Positions 43,019 through 50,466 of a stretch of 52,279 nucleotides of DNA are shown here, piece after piece. The notes under the pieces were generated by a model, which ran no database searches, was not told the DNA's origin, and saw nothing but the letters and a program-made list of their open reading frames with translations. A program made the position numbers and the translations under genes. This DNA comes from SZUA-35 sp037969565 (GTDB taxonomy: Bacteria > Actinomycetota > Acidimicrobiia > Acidimicrobiales > SZUA-35), in assembly GCA_037969565.1 (NCBI GenBank), contig JBBKXQ010000172.1:1-52279 (forward strand). The letters run 5' to 3'. Position 1 is the first letter of the stretch. Every line of letters begins with the position of its first letter.

Positions 43019-43031
43019 CGGCGTCGGGTCG

Positions 43032-43994
43032 ATGAACGACGAGCTCTCCGCCGCCCTCGTATCCGGTGATCGCCGCGCACTGGCTCGCGCCATCACCCTG
43101 ATCGAGTCGACCAGGCCCGAGGATCGGGCCCGGGCCAACGAGTTGATCGACGGGATCCTCGCCGCGACGGGCCGCAGTATTCGTCTGGCCGTGTCCGGCA
43201 CTCCGGGGGTGGGCAAGAGCACGTTCATCGAATCGTTCGGTTTGCTGGCCTGCGATCGAGGCCATCGGGTAGCCGTCCTGACCATCGACCCGACCTCGGC
43301 TCGAACGGGCGGCTCGATCCTCGGCGACAAGACCCGGATGCCCTTGCTGAGTCGCGATGACCGTGCCTACATTCGCCCCTCCCCTGCCGGTGGCCACCTC
43401 GGCGGTGTCGCCCGACGCACGCGCGAGGCCATCTTGCTCTGCGAGGCGGCGGGTTTCGATTTCGTGATCGTCGAGACGGTTGGCGTCGGGCAATCGGAAA
43501 CTGCGGCATCGGAGCTCACCGATGTCTTCCTGCTCTTGATCGGACCCGGAGGCGGAGACGATCTCCAGGGGATCAAACGAGGAATCATGGAACTCGCCGA
43601 TCTCGTTGCCGTGAACAAGTGTGACGGCGATCTGGTGCCACTCGCCGAGCGAACGGTCAGCGACCACCGAGCCGCTCTACATCTGCTCCGTCCGAAATGG
43701 CCCGACCTCCCGACCGACGTCGTTGCCGTCTCGGCACTCACCGGTGTGGGGCTCGACGCACTGTTCGACCACGTACTGGAACGGAACAGCGAACTCGAGT
43801 TGGCGGGATGGCGGGAACGTCAGCGCCGGGATCAGGCCGTCGCCGCCCTCCGGGCTGACCTTCACTCGGTGTTGATCGAGCGCATTCTCGATCGTCGCGA
43901 TCTCGCCGATCAGCTCCGCGAACTCGAAGAAGCGGTGGCTACAGGTAAACGATCGGCCGGATCGGCGGCGACCGAATTGCTCGACCACATATAG
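43032..43994 (+). CDS. meaB: MeaB/ArgK-family G3E GTPase
   Basis: GTPase chaperone that protects and loads cobalamin-dependent mutases such as methylmalonyl-CoA mutase. The 320-residue protein has the P-loop GTPGVGKS (56-63), the switch region LTIDPTSARTGGSILGDKTRM, ETVGVGQSE (148-156), and NKCD (195-198) in place of the common NKAD. The C-terminal helical arm serves dimerisation. ATG 43032 is 13 bases after fabI. No mutase gene is in the window, so the client is inferred from the family. Confidence 0.92.
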   Translation: MNDELSAALVSGDRRALARAITLIESTRPEDRARANELIDGILAATGRSIRLAVSGTPGVGKSTFIESFGLLACDRGHRVAVLTIDPTSARTGGSILGDKTRMPLLSRDDRAYIRPSPAGGHLGGVARRTREAILLCEAAGFDFVIVETVGVGQSETAASELTDVFLLLIGPGGGDDLQGIKRGIMELADLVAVNKCDGDLVPLAERTVSDHRAALHLLRPKWPDLPTDVVAVSALTGVGLDALFDHVLERNSELELAGWRERQRRDQAVAALRADLHSVLIERILDRRDLADQLRELEEAVATGKRSAGSAATELLDHI

Positions 43995-44013
43995 GAGATT
44001 TTCATCCCCCGAA

Positions 44014-44868
44014 TCAGCAGGCGTCGTTGACCGCGGGGTACGGATTGGCTGCTGCGATGCCGCCCGGATGGATCTCGAAATGAAGATGGGCGATGCCGCG
44101 GGCATTTCCGTCGTCTCCCACGTACCCGATGATCGCTCCGGCCTCGACCACACCGGATTCGCCATAGTCGGACATGTGGGTGCCGTAGTAGTAGTTGCCA
44201 TCGTCGCCCTCGAGATGGAAGGAGCGGCCGCCGACGCGGTTCGTACGAAGCGAAACCGTTCCCGCAACGGGAGCAACGATCGGCGTACCGATCGAGGCCA
44301 TCATGTCGACCCCCTTGTGTCGACGTCCGCCGGACCGGGCAAAGCCCCACGAATCGATGAACTCGACATCGCCTTGAACCGGACAGTAGGTCAGCATTCC
44401 ATCGTTGGGCAGCGGCAGGAAACTGTCGGCTCGCCGAACTGACTCCTCCTGGGACCAGCGCCGAGCGAGGTCGACGAGTTGGATGCGTTCAGTGTTGCCC
44501 AGGAACGCCAACTCGACGCTGACGCCATCTCGACTGGCTGTGACCGGAAGCGTCAGATCGGCTTCTCCCTCGAAGAAGAGGCGGCGATCGACCGGGGAAC
44601 CGATCGTTGCCTGCTCGGAACTCTCAACTGGATCGCGGCCGGTTTCGATGTCAGCGCCGGCCACCGCTCCGGCCAATTCGAAGAGGGCCTGATATTGGTC
44701 GACGCCATCGACCTCGACCCCGCCCGACAGGTCGCTCGGCAGATCGAGCCGCAGTGCGAGGACCGAGGTGCTCTGCGTGTTCGCCGGCACCGCAACCATG
44801 GCGGCGCCAAGCAGCAGCGAGCTGAAGATCATGCGCCCGTCAGGACGTAACCAACGGGGTTTGAACAC
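44014..44868 (-). CDS. Secreted M23 family peptidase
   Basis: A predicted exported LytM-type peptidoglycan endopeptidase, 284 residues. The N-terminus has a basic n-region (FKPRWLRPDGR) and a hydrophobic core ending in VPA, a standard signal peptide. The middle (about 35-165) is of unknown fold. The C-terminal M23 domain retains the zinc ligands: HKGVDMMA (His and Asp) and HLHFEIHP. I chose GTG 44868 because ATG 44832 would remove the positive residues, and because TAGCCT lies eight bases upstream of the GTG. It is 52 bases from the preceding CNNM gene and converges on meaB. Confidence 0.88.
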   Translation of the reverse strand: MFKPRWLRPDGRMIFSSLLLGAAMVAVPANTQSTSVLALRLDLPSDLSGGVEVDGVDQYQALFELAGAVAGADIETGRDPVESSEQATIGSPVDRRLFFEGEADLTLPVTASRDGVSVELAFLGNTERIQLVDLARRWSQEESVRRADSFLPLPNDGMLTYCPVQGDVEFIDSWGFARSGGRRHKGVDMMASIGTPIVAPVAGTVSLRTNRVGGRSFHLEGDDGNYYYGTHMSDYGESGVVEAGAIIGYVGDDGNARGIAHLHFEIHPGGIAAANPYPAVNDAC

Positions 44869-44876
44869 GGAGCGAG

Positions 44877-44882
44877 AGGCTA
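44877..44882 (-). promoter_or_regulatory. Candidate -10 box of leaderless M23 gene promoter
   Basis: Reads TAGCCT on the minus strand, eight bases before GTG 44868. Confidence 0.35.
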
Positions 44883-44920
44883 GTAGGCGAGGAGCATGAC
44901 GGGCCACGGACCTGGTGAGA

Positions 44921-46018
44921 TCACCCAGGCACGGTCTTTTCGCCGTCCGACACGAACCGGAGCGGACTGGCCAGCGCTTCGACCACTTCTTCGACCGTGA
45001 CGATGCCGATCGGACCATCGGCCGAAACCACGAGCGCCATCTGCCTTCGCAACTGTTTGAGGGTGCGGAGCGTCTGCACCAGCGAACGATCTTCGCTCAC
45101 CACCGCCATCTGCCGATGGAGTGATTTGGGCACCGGCGATCCGATTGCGGCCTGATCCAATTTCAGCAGATCCTTGGCATGGAGATAGCCGACGATCCGG
45201 TCTTCGCCGAGCGCGGGAGACAGAATCGGGATTCGGGTTTGGCCTGAGGCAACGACGGCGTCCTCGGCCTGGGCGACGGTGGCCCCCATCCGGATCGTCG
45301 TGGTCGAGGCGAGCGGGCGGGCAATCCCGCCGACCGGACGCTGGGCGAAATCCATGGCCCCCTGCAGAAGATCGGCACTGTCCGACTCGATGCCGCCACC
45401 CTCGGACGAGAAGCTCACGATCGCCGACAATTCGGCAACTGAGTGAGACGTATGAAGCTCGTCCCGGGGCTCGACACCGAGCAAGCGACATCCCGCGTTG
45501 GCGAGAAAATTCAGCGACAACACAACGGGGCGGACCGTCCATGAGTAGGCCCGATAAGGCAAAACCAGCCAACGAATCGTCCCCTCGGGAGCCGCAATCG
45601 CGATGTTCTTCGGAACCATCTCACCAACGACCAGATGGAGAAATGAGACGATTCCGAGCGCCACGACAAACCCGACGATGCGCGTCGCTTCTTCCGACAG
45701 GCCTCGGTCGAGCACCCCTTCGATGAGCACGGCGAGCGCAGGTTCACCCACGTAACCGAGGGCCAAGGTGGCCATCGTGATACCCAACTGGGCGCCGGCG
45801 AGTTGAACAGAGAGATCGGAGATAGCGCTCAGCGCGGTTTTGTTGATGAACCCGCCGCCTTCGGCGGCAGATTCGAACACCGACCTTTTCGATGCGATGA
45901 GTGCGAACTCGAAGGCGACGAACAGGCCGTTCGCGAGAATCAGGAGGACGGCGGCGAACAATGACCAACCGATGCTCAGGCCGCCCGCTCCCTCGCTGGC
46001 CAGAATGGCGGCAGTCAT
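44921..46018 (-). CDS. CNNM/CBS domain membrane protein (short form)
   Basis: A 365-residue membrane protein of the CNNM/CorC-like (hemolysin-related) family linked to divalent cation, chiefly magnesium, handling. It has an N-terminal CNNM domain with about four helices (NGLFVAFEFALIASKRS, GAQLGITMATLALGYVGEP, GEMVPKNIAIA) and a CBS pair (about 225-355). The C-terminal CorC/HlyC domain seen in its neighbour is missing. ATG 46018 overlaps the upstream paralogue's stop by four bases, so the two are made together, perhaps as a heteromer. Confidence 0.9.
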   Translation of the reverse strand: MTAAILASEGAGGLSIGWSLFAAVLLILANGLFVAFEFALIASKRSVFESAAEGGGFINKTALSAISDLSVQLAGAQLGITMATLALGYVGEPALAVLIEGVLDRGLSEEATRIVGFVVALGIVSFLHLVVGEMVPKNIAIAAPEGTIRWLVLPYRAYSWTVRPVVLSLNFLANAGCRLLGVEPRDELHTSHSVAELSAIVSFSSEGGGIESDSADLLQGAMDFAQRPVGGIARPLASTTTIRMGATVAQAEDAVVASGQTRIPILSPALGEDRIVGYLHAKDLLKLDQAAIGSPVPKSLHRQMAVVSEDRSLVQTLRTLKQLRRQMALVVSADGPIGIVTVEEVVEALASPLRFVSDGEKTVPG

Positions 46019-47313
46019 TGACGTTCCTCTGCTGGGGTAACGATCTGCACGGAGGCGATCCGAAGCCGATCCATGGCAACGATCTCGAGGTCCCAGCCCT
46101 CGAAGCTGAAGCTCTCGCCCTCGACCGGAATGTGGCCGAGTTGATCGAGAATGAACCCGGCGACCGTTTCGTACTCCCCTTCGGGCATGCCGAACCCGGA
46201 TGCCTCCTCCACCTCGTCGGCATGGAGGGTGCCGGCCACGATGGACACACCGGCCCGCATGCCCGAGGTGAGCCTCGGTGTCTCGTCGTACTCGTCATCG
46301 ACATCGCCGGCGATTTCTTCCAGTACGTCTTCGAGCGTGAGAACGCCCGCCATCCCGCCGTGCTCATCGAGGACGATCAACAAGTCACCTTCGTTCGTGA
46401 CGAAGTCGCCGAGGATGTCATTGAGTTCCCTCGTCTCGGGGATCACGGTTGGTTCTCGCATGATCTGCGTGATCGGCACCGTCATCCGGCGAGCCCGATC
46501 GAGAGCGAATACCGAACTGATATCGGCCACCCCTCGGAGGTCGTCGAGGTCGTCCCCGTAGACGGGATATCGGCTGTGACCCGTCTCCCGAGTGAGGTCA
46601 ATCATGTCTCCGACGGTTGACGAAACCGATAGGCCCTTCACATGCACACGGGGCGTGAGCGCATCAGCCGCGTTTTTCTCGTTGAATCGAAGGGATCGGG
46701 TGAGCAGATCGACCGCATCGGGCGCAATCGTGCCGGTTTCCCCTGACGAACGAATGAGATATTCGATCTCCTCCAGCGAGCGGACAGAAGTGAGCTCGTC
46801 GGTCGGCTCGATCCCCAAGCGGCGAACCAACCAATTGGCGGCGCCGTTGAAGACCACGATCATCGGGGTGAAGGCGCCATGAACGACTCGAGCGGCCGGC
46901 GCCAACGCCAGGGCCACTGATTCGGGCCGAGCGATGGCGATGTTCTTCGGAATCAGCTCACCGGCGACCGTTTGTACGACCGTGGCAATCGCGATCGACA
47001 GCGCGATCGAGAAGCCAGAGCCGGGCCTCCCCACCAGGGGTTCGACCAGCGGGTCGACGAGGGTCCCGACCAGGGGTTCAGTGAGAAAACCCAAGACGAG
47101 GCTGGTGATCGTGATGCCGAGTTGAGCTCCGGAGAGATGGAACGAGAGGCGAGCGAGGATCCCGACAGCGATCTTGGCCGCCCACTGACCCTCATCGGCC
47201 AGCGCTCGGAGTTTCGAGCGATCGGCAGCGACGAGGGCGAACTCGACGGCGACGAAGAAGCCATTGGCGGCGACGAGCACAACGATGAGGAGGAGGCCGA
47301 GGACGACGTTCAT
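46015..47313 (-). CDS. CNNM/CBS/CorC_HlyC membrane protein (full form)
   Basis: A 432-residue paralogue of the preceding gene with the full layout: CNNM membrane domain (NGFFVAVEFALVAADRS, GAQLGITITSLVLGFLTEP, GELIPKNIAIA), CBS pair (about 200-325) with DALTPRVHV and DEHGGMAGVLTLEDVLEEI, and the C-terminal transporter-associated domain (VVAGTLHADEVEEA to MDRLRIASVQI). ATG 47313 has no clear ribosome site; a TTG lies 11 codons upstream. It is divergent from the ABC ATPase gene at 47387. Confidence 0.92.
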   Translation of the reverse strand: MNVVLGLLLIVVLVAANGFFVAVEFALVAADRSKLRALADEGQWAAKIAVGILARLSFHLSGAQLGITITSLVLGFLTEPLVGTLVDPLVEPLVGRPGSGFSIALSIAIATVVQTVAGELIPKNIAIARPESVALALAPAARVVHGAFTPMIVVFNGAANWLVRRLGIEPTDELTSVRSLEEIEYLIRSSGETGTIAPDAVDLLTRSLRFNEKNAADALTPRVHVKGLSVSSTVGDMIDLTRETGHSRYPVYGDDLDDLRGVADISSVFALDRARRMTVPITQIMREPTVIPETRELNDILGDFVTNEGDLLIVLDEHGGMAGVLTLEDVLEEIAGDVDDEYDETPRLTSGMRAGVSIVAGTLHADEVEEASGFGMPEGEYETVAGFILDQLGHIPVEGESFSFEGWDLEIVAMDRLRIASVQIVTPAEERQ

Positions 47314-47372
47314 GGGTTGCGGGGAGGCTATCGCGGCCAGAGCCAAGGCTCATGGGGCGGGTTGCGGGGCAG

Positions 47373-47378
47373 TAGCGT
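47373..47378 (+). promoter_or_regulatory. Candidate -10 box of leaderless ABC ATPase promoter
   Basis: TAGCGT lies eight bases before GTG 47387. Confidence 0.4.
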
Positions 47379-47386
47379 TTCGGGCT

Positions 47387-48184
47387 GTGGCCACCCTCGC
47401 GCTCGAAGACATCACGAAGACGATCGATGGTCGCCGCGTCCTCGGCGAAATCTCCCTGCAGGTCGAGGAGGACGAGCATTGGGTTGTCATCGGACCGAAC
47501 GGCGGCGGCAAGAGCACGCTGATCCGCATCGCCGGACTGGCCATGCATCCGACATCGGGCCGAGTCTGCGTGCTCGGAACCGAGCTGGGGCGGGCCGACA
47601 TTCGCCAGCTCCGATCCCGCATCGGTCTCACATCAGCAGCGTTGATCGATCAGCTGCGAGGATCCCTCACCGCCGAAGAGGTGGTGCGGTGCGGCCGATT
47701 TGCCGCTCTCGAACCCTGGTGGCACCAGTACGAAGCAGCCGACACGAGGCGGGCACTGTCCTTGTTGGCCGAGATGGGCCTCGACGGAATGGGATCTCAG
47801 ACCTTCGCAACCCTCTCTTCCGGCGAACGACAGCGGTGCCTTTTGGCCCGCACGCTCATGAACGACCCATCGGTCGTCTTGCTCGACGAACCGACGGCTG
47901 GTCTCGACTTCGTCGGTCGGGAGTCGCTGATCTCCGCCCTCGATGATCTGTCGTCCAAACCCGATGGCCCGGCAACCGTGCTCGTCACCCACCACCTCGA
48001 AGACGTCCCGAGTTCGTCCACCCACTTGCTCGCAATCGCCGACGGGCGGGCCGTTGCGAGCGGTCCGATCAACGACGTACTCGATGAGGCGCTTCTGGGA
48101 GACCTCTTCGGAATGCCGGTTCGGTTGGGCCGATCGATCGACTCGCTCGGCCGTCAACGCTGGTCGGCGAGCGCTGCTTCCTGA
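47387..48184 (+). CDS. Lone ABC transporter ATP-binding protein
   Basis: A 265-residue ABC ATPase. Walker A GPNGGGKST (about 36-44), signature LSSGERQRCLLARTL, Walker B VVLLDEPTAGLDF and switch histidine in VTHHLED are intact. No membrane partner is adjacent on either side, so it either serves a permease elsewhere or has a cytosolic role. Similar orphan ATPases resemble those of iron or molybdate uptake. GTG 47387 is supported by a TAGCGT box. Its last 31 bases overlap the end of the M23 gene on the opposite strand. Confidence 0.88.
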   Translation: MATLALEDITKTIDGRRVLGEISLQVEEDEHWVVIGPNGGGKSTLIRIAGLAMHPTSGRVCVLGTELGRADIRQLRSRIGLTSAALIDQLRGSLTAEEVVRCGRFAALEPWWHQYEAADTRRALSLLAEMGLDGMGSQTFATLSSGERQRCLLARTLMNDPSVVLLDEPTAGLDFVGRESLISALDDLSSKPDGPATVLVTHHLEDVPSSSTHLLAIADGRAVASGPINDVLDEALLGDLFGMPVRLGRSIDSLGRQRWSASAAS

Positions 48185-49608
48185 TCGAGTTCGTACACGG
48201 TTGCCAGCAGTGGGTAAGGATTGACGGGTCGGCCACCGTCGGGATGCATCTGCATGTGGACGTGGGGCGGGGTTCCAACGGCGTTGCCGGTGATTCCGAC
48301 GTAACCGAGAAGCTCACCCGCTTCGACGACTTCGCCTTCACGGAGGCCAGCGGCAAAACCCGAGAGGTGGGCGTAATACCAATCGGTGCCACTTTCGCCC
48401 CGCAGCCAGAAACGGTTGCCACCGAGACGACCAGAGCCGATGTTCGTGACAACGCCACGTTCTGTGGCCAACAACGGCGTGTCCATCGGAGCGAAGATGT
48501 CAATGCCTTCGTGCCAATGCTCGTCGGGTGTTCCGGTCATCCGGGCGAAGCCGAACGAATCGATCAGCGGCATCTCCACGCCGTCGCCGACCGGAAACAC
48601 CAGGCCATCGATGAAGATCTCGCTGCCCGCCCGAAATGCCCTGAGCTCGATCTCCGCCTGCTGGATCGCTTCTCGTTTCTCCTCGACCTGGTCGAGAGCA
48701 GATTTCTCGATCGAGACCAGCAGCTGGAGCCGTTGATAGGTGAGCTGGGTGTCGATGTCGAGGGAGTCTCGGAGCTGTTGATAGGACGAGATCGCGGCCT
48801 CGTCCTGGTCGAAGATCGATTCCACCATGGTTTGTTGAGCCATCGACTGGAGGATCTCATCGTGCTCCAGTGACGGGCTGATGGCGAACGAGTCACCACG
48901 AACAAAAGCCGACAATGCCCGCTCCTCGAGGCGCTGTTCGGCCAGCAGCAGCTCGGCGATCGCGGCCGACGTCTCGGCGTCGAGGCCGGCGATGATGGTC
49001 TCGACCTCTTTGGTTCGCAAACGAGTGGACTTCACCCGAGAAATCGCTTCGCGATGAGCCTCTTCGGCCTCCGCCACGTTCGCTTCGGCCAGGCGCACGT
49101 TGCCCCACAACACTCGGGGCGGTTTGAAGTCGGGTTGATTCGCATATCCACCGGAGCGAGGCGGAATGGTGACGGTTCGGGTTGGCACGGTCTCGGTCGG
49201 GCCTTCGCCTTGCAGCGGGTTCACCGGATCGATGGTCGTCGTGGTCTCGAGCGCCGGACCGACCGTTGTGGCCGACCCGGCCGGTGGTGCAGTCGTCGGC
49301 GACGCTGTCCCTTGCGACCCCGTGGTGGGTGGCGCCGTCGTGGGTGCAGTTGTGGGTCGCGCTGTGGTCGGTGGCGCGGTGGTCGGTCGCGCCGTGGTTG
49401 GTGCCGCGGTGGTTGGTGGCGCGGTGGTTGGTGGCGCGGTGGTTGGTGGCGCGGTGGTCGGTGCCGCGGTGGTCGGTGGCGGATCGTCTTGAGCGGTGGC
49501 AGCCGGAATCGTGGTCACGAGGCTGGTCAGAACGATGACAGTGGCGACGATCCAGCGTCGGGACGAAGTGGCGCGGCGGGAACCCGGGCGCGAGGCGAAT
49601 GGCGACAT
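48154..49608 (-). CDS. Secreted M23 peptidase with Pro/Thr linker and coiled coil
   Basis: A 484-residue predicted cell-wall hydrolase or activator. A twin-arginine-free signal peptide (about 1-39, ending AATA) leads to a long Pro/Thr linker (about 42-125) with PTTAPPTTA-like repeats. A helical coiled-coil region follows (about 165-345), as in EnvC/RipA-like regulators. The C-terminal M23 domain has HEGIDIFAP and HVHMQMHP, so the zinc site is intact. It ends inside the ABC ATPase gene on the other strand (31-base convergent overlap). No ftsEX pair is nearby. Confidence 0.9.
   Translation of the reverse strand: MSPFASRPGSRRATSSRRWIVATVIVLTSLVTTIPAATAQDDPPPTTAAPTTAPPTTAPPTTAPPTTAAPTTARPTTAPPTTARPTTAPTTAPPTTGSQGTASPTTAPPAGSATTVGPALETTTTIDPVNPLQGEGPTETVPTRTVTIPPRSGGYANQPDFKPPRVLWGNVRLAEANVAEAEEAHREAISRVKSTRLRTKEVETIIAGLDAETSAAIAELLLAEQRLEERALSAFVRGDSFAISPSLEHDEILQSMAQQTMVESIFDQDEAAISSYQQLRDSLDIDTQLTYQRLQLLVSIEKSALDQVEEKREAIQQAEIELRAFRAGSEIFIDGLVFPVGDGVEMPLIDSFGFARMTGTPDEHWHEGIDIFAPMDTPLLATERGVVTNIGSGRLGGNRFWLRGESGTDWYYAHLSGFAAGLREGEVVEAGELLGYVGITGNAVGTPPHVHMQMHPDGGRPVNPYPLLATVYELDQEAALADQR
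49406..49480. repeat. 15-base tandem repeats in the Pro/Thr linker
   Basis: Five 15-base units of the type GCGGTGGTTGGTGGC (plus strand) lie end to end, the last two slightly altered. They encode P-T-T-A-x repeats of the M23 protein on the minus strand. The in-frame period allows length changes by slippage without loss of the frame. Confidence 0.85.
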
Positions 49609-49667
49609 GACTCGTCCAGCATCGGCAGCTCAGGGACGCGACCTGAGGGGAATGATGACAAACTCAC

Positions 49668-50447
49668 TCACCTCAGGTGGTGGGCGTCTCCGGCGGTGAG
49701 CACCGTCTGTTCGAGGGACTTCTCGTTTTCGATGATGAGTCCTCCCGTCGGGTCGATACCAATGGCTCGCCCTTCGACGGATTTCTGGCCCGTCTCGAAC
49801 CGAACCCGGCGACCAAGGGTGAGGCATGCGTCCCGATAATGATCGAGCGCCAATGCGCTTCCGCCCGTTTCGAGCTCGACCAGTGCGTTCTCGAATTCGG
49901 TGAGCAAGGCCAGGACGAGTGCGGCGCGGTCGAGTGGCCGGCCATCGAGCAGGAGGGCGAGATCGACTGCCCGGTCGGCAACCTCGGCCGGCATGGGACC
50001 GGAGAACTCGAGATTCATGCCCATTCCCACAACCACGGCCAGATCGGATCCCACCGTTGCTGCCTCGGCCAAGATTCCTGCCAGCTTCCGCTCACCGTGG
50101 TCGGGAGCGAGCACGTCGTTGGGCCACTTCAATCCGACAGGTACTCCCAGCGAGCTCATCGCTCGTACGACAGCGGTTCCCAAAACGAGTGGTATCAGCG
50201 GAGCGACGGCCACTGGCGGGCGCAACGAGATACTCATGAGGAGGGCAGCGTCGGGCTGATCCAGCCACACTCGACCCTGACGTCCCCTCCCCGCGGTCTG
50301 ATGACGGGCGATCAAAACTTCGCCTTCGCGCAGGTCTGAATTCGCTCGACCCAGGAGATCAGCGTTGGTCGATCCGGTTTCGTCGACGATCGTGATCAAA
50401 GAAAACCTCGTCCCAGGAGCAGGTGAAGGTTTCCATTGGGTGCTCAC
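49668..50447 (-). CDS. birA: Biotin-[acetyl-CoA-carboxylase] ligase
   Basis: Activates biotin as biotinyl-AMP and attaches it to BCCP. The 259-residue protein has GSTNADLL, the biotin-loop motif GRGRQGR (53-59), KWPNDVL (107-113) and GMGMNLE. It lacks the N-terminal winged-helix repressor domain of E. coli BirA, so it is a monofunctional ligase. GTG 50447 is supported by a TATGGT box eight bases upstream; a TTG at 50399 is a shorter alternative. It is divergent from its likely substrate, the carboxylase alpha chain, with 19 bases between the start codons. Confidence 0.92.
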   Translation of the reverse strand: MSTQWKPSPAPGTRFSLITIVDETGSTNADLLGRANSDLREGEVLIARHQTAGRGRQGRVWLDQPDAALLMSISLRPPVAVAPLIPLVLGTAVVRAMSSLGVPVGLKWPNDVLAPDHGERKLAGILAEAATVGSDLAVVVGMGMNLEFSGPMPAEVADRAVDLALLLDGRPLDRAALVLALLTEFENALVELETGGSALALDHYRDACLTLGRRVRFETGQKSVEGRAIGIDPTGGLIIENEKSLEQTVLTAGDAHHLR

Positions 50448-50455
50448 GTCGGCTA

Positions 50456-50461
50456 ACCATA
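50456..50461 (-). promoter_or_regulatory. Candidate -10 box of leaderless birA promoter
   Basis: Reads TATGGT on the minus strand, eight bases before the birA GTG. It overlaps a weaker plus-strand box, TAACCA at 50454-50459, seven bases before the carboxylase GTG. Confidence 0.45.
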
Positions 50462-50466
50462 CGGGC

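Noticed and set aside
44921..47313. Frameshifted single CNNM gene
   Set aside because: Both reading frames contain complete CNNM domains of their own, so they are paralogues, not halves of one gene.
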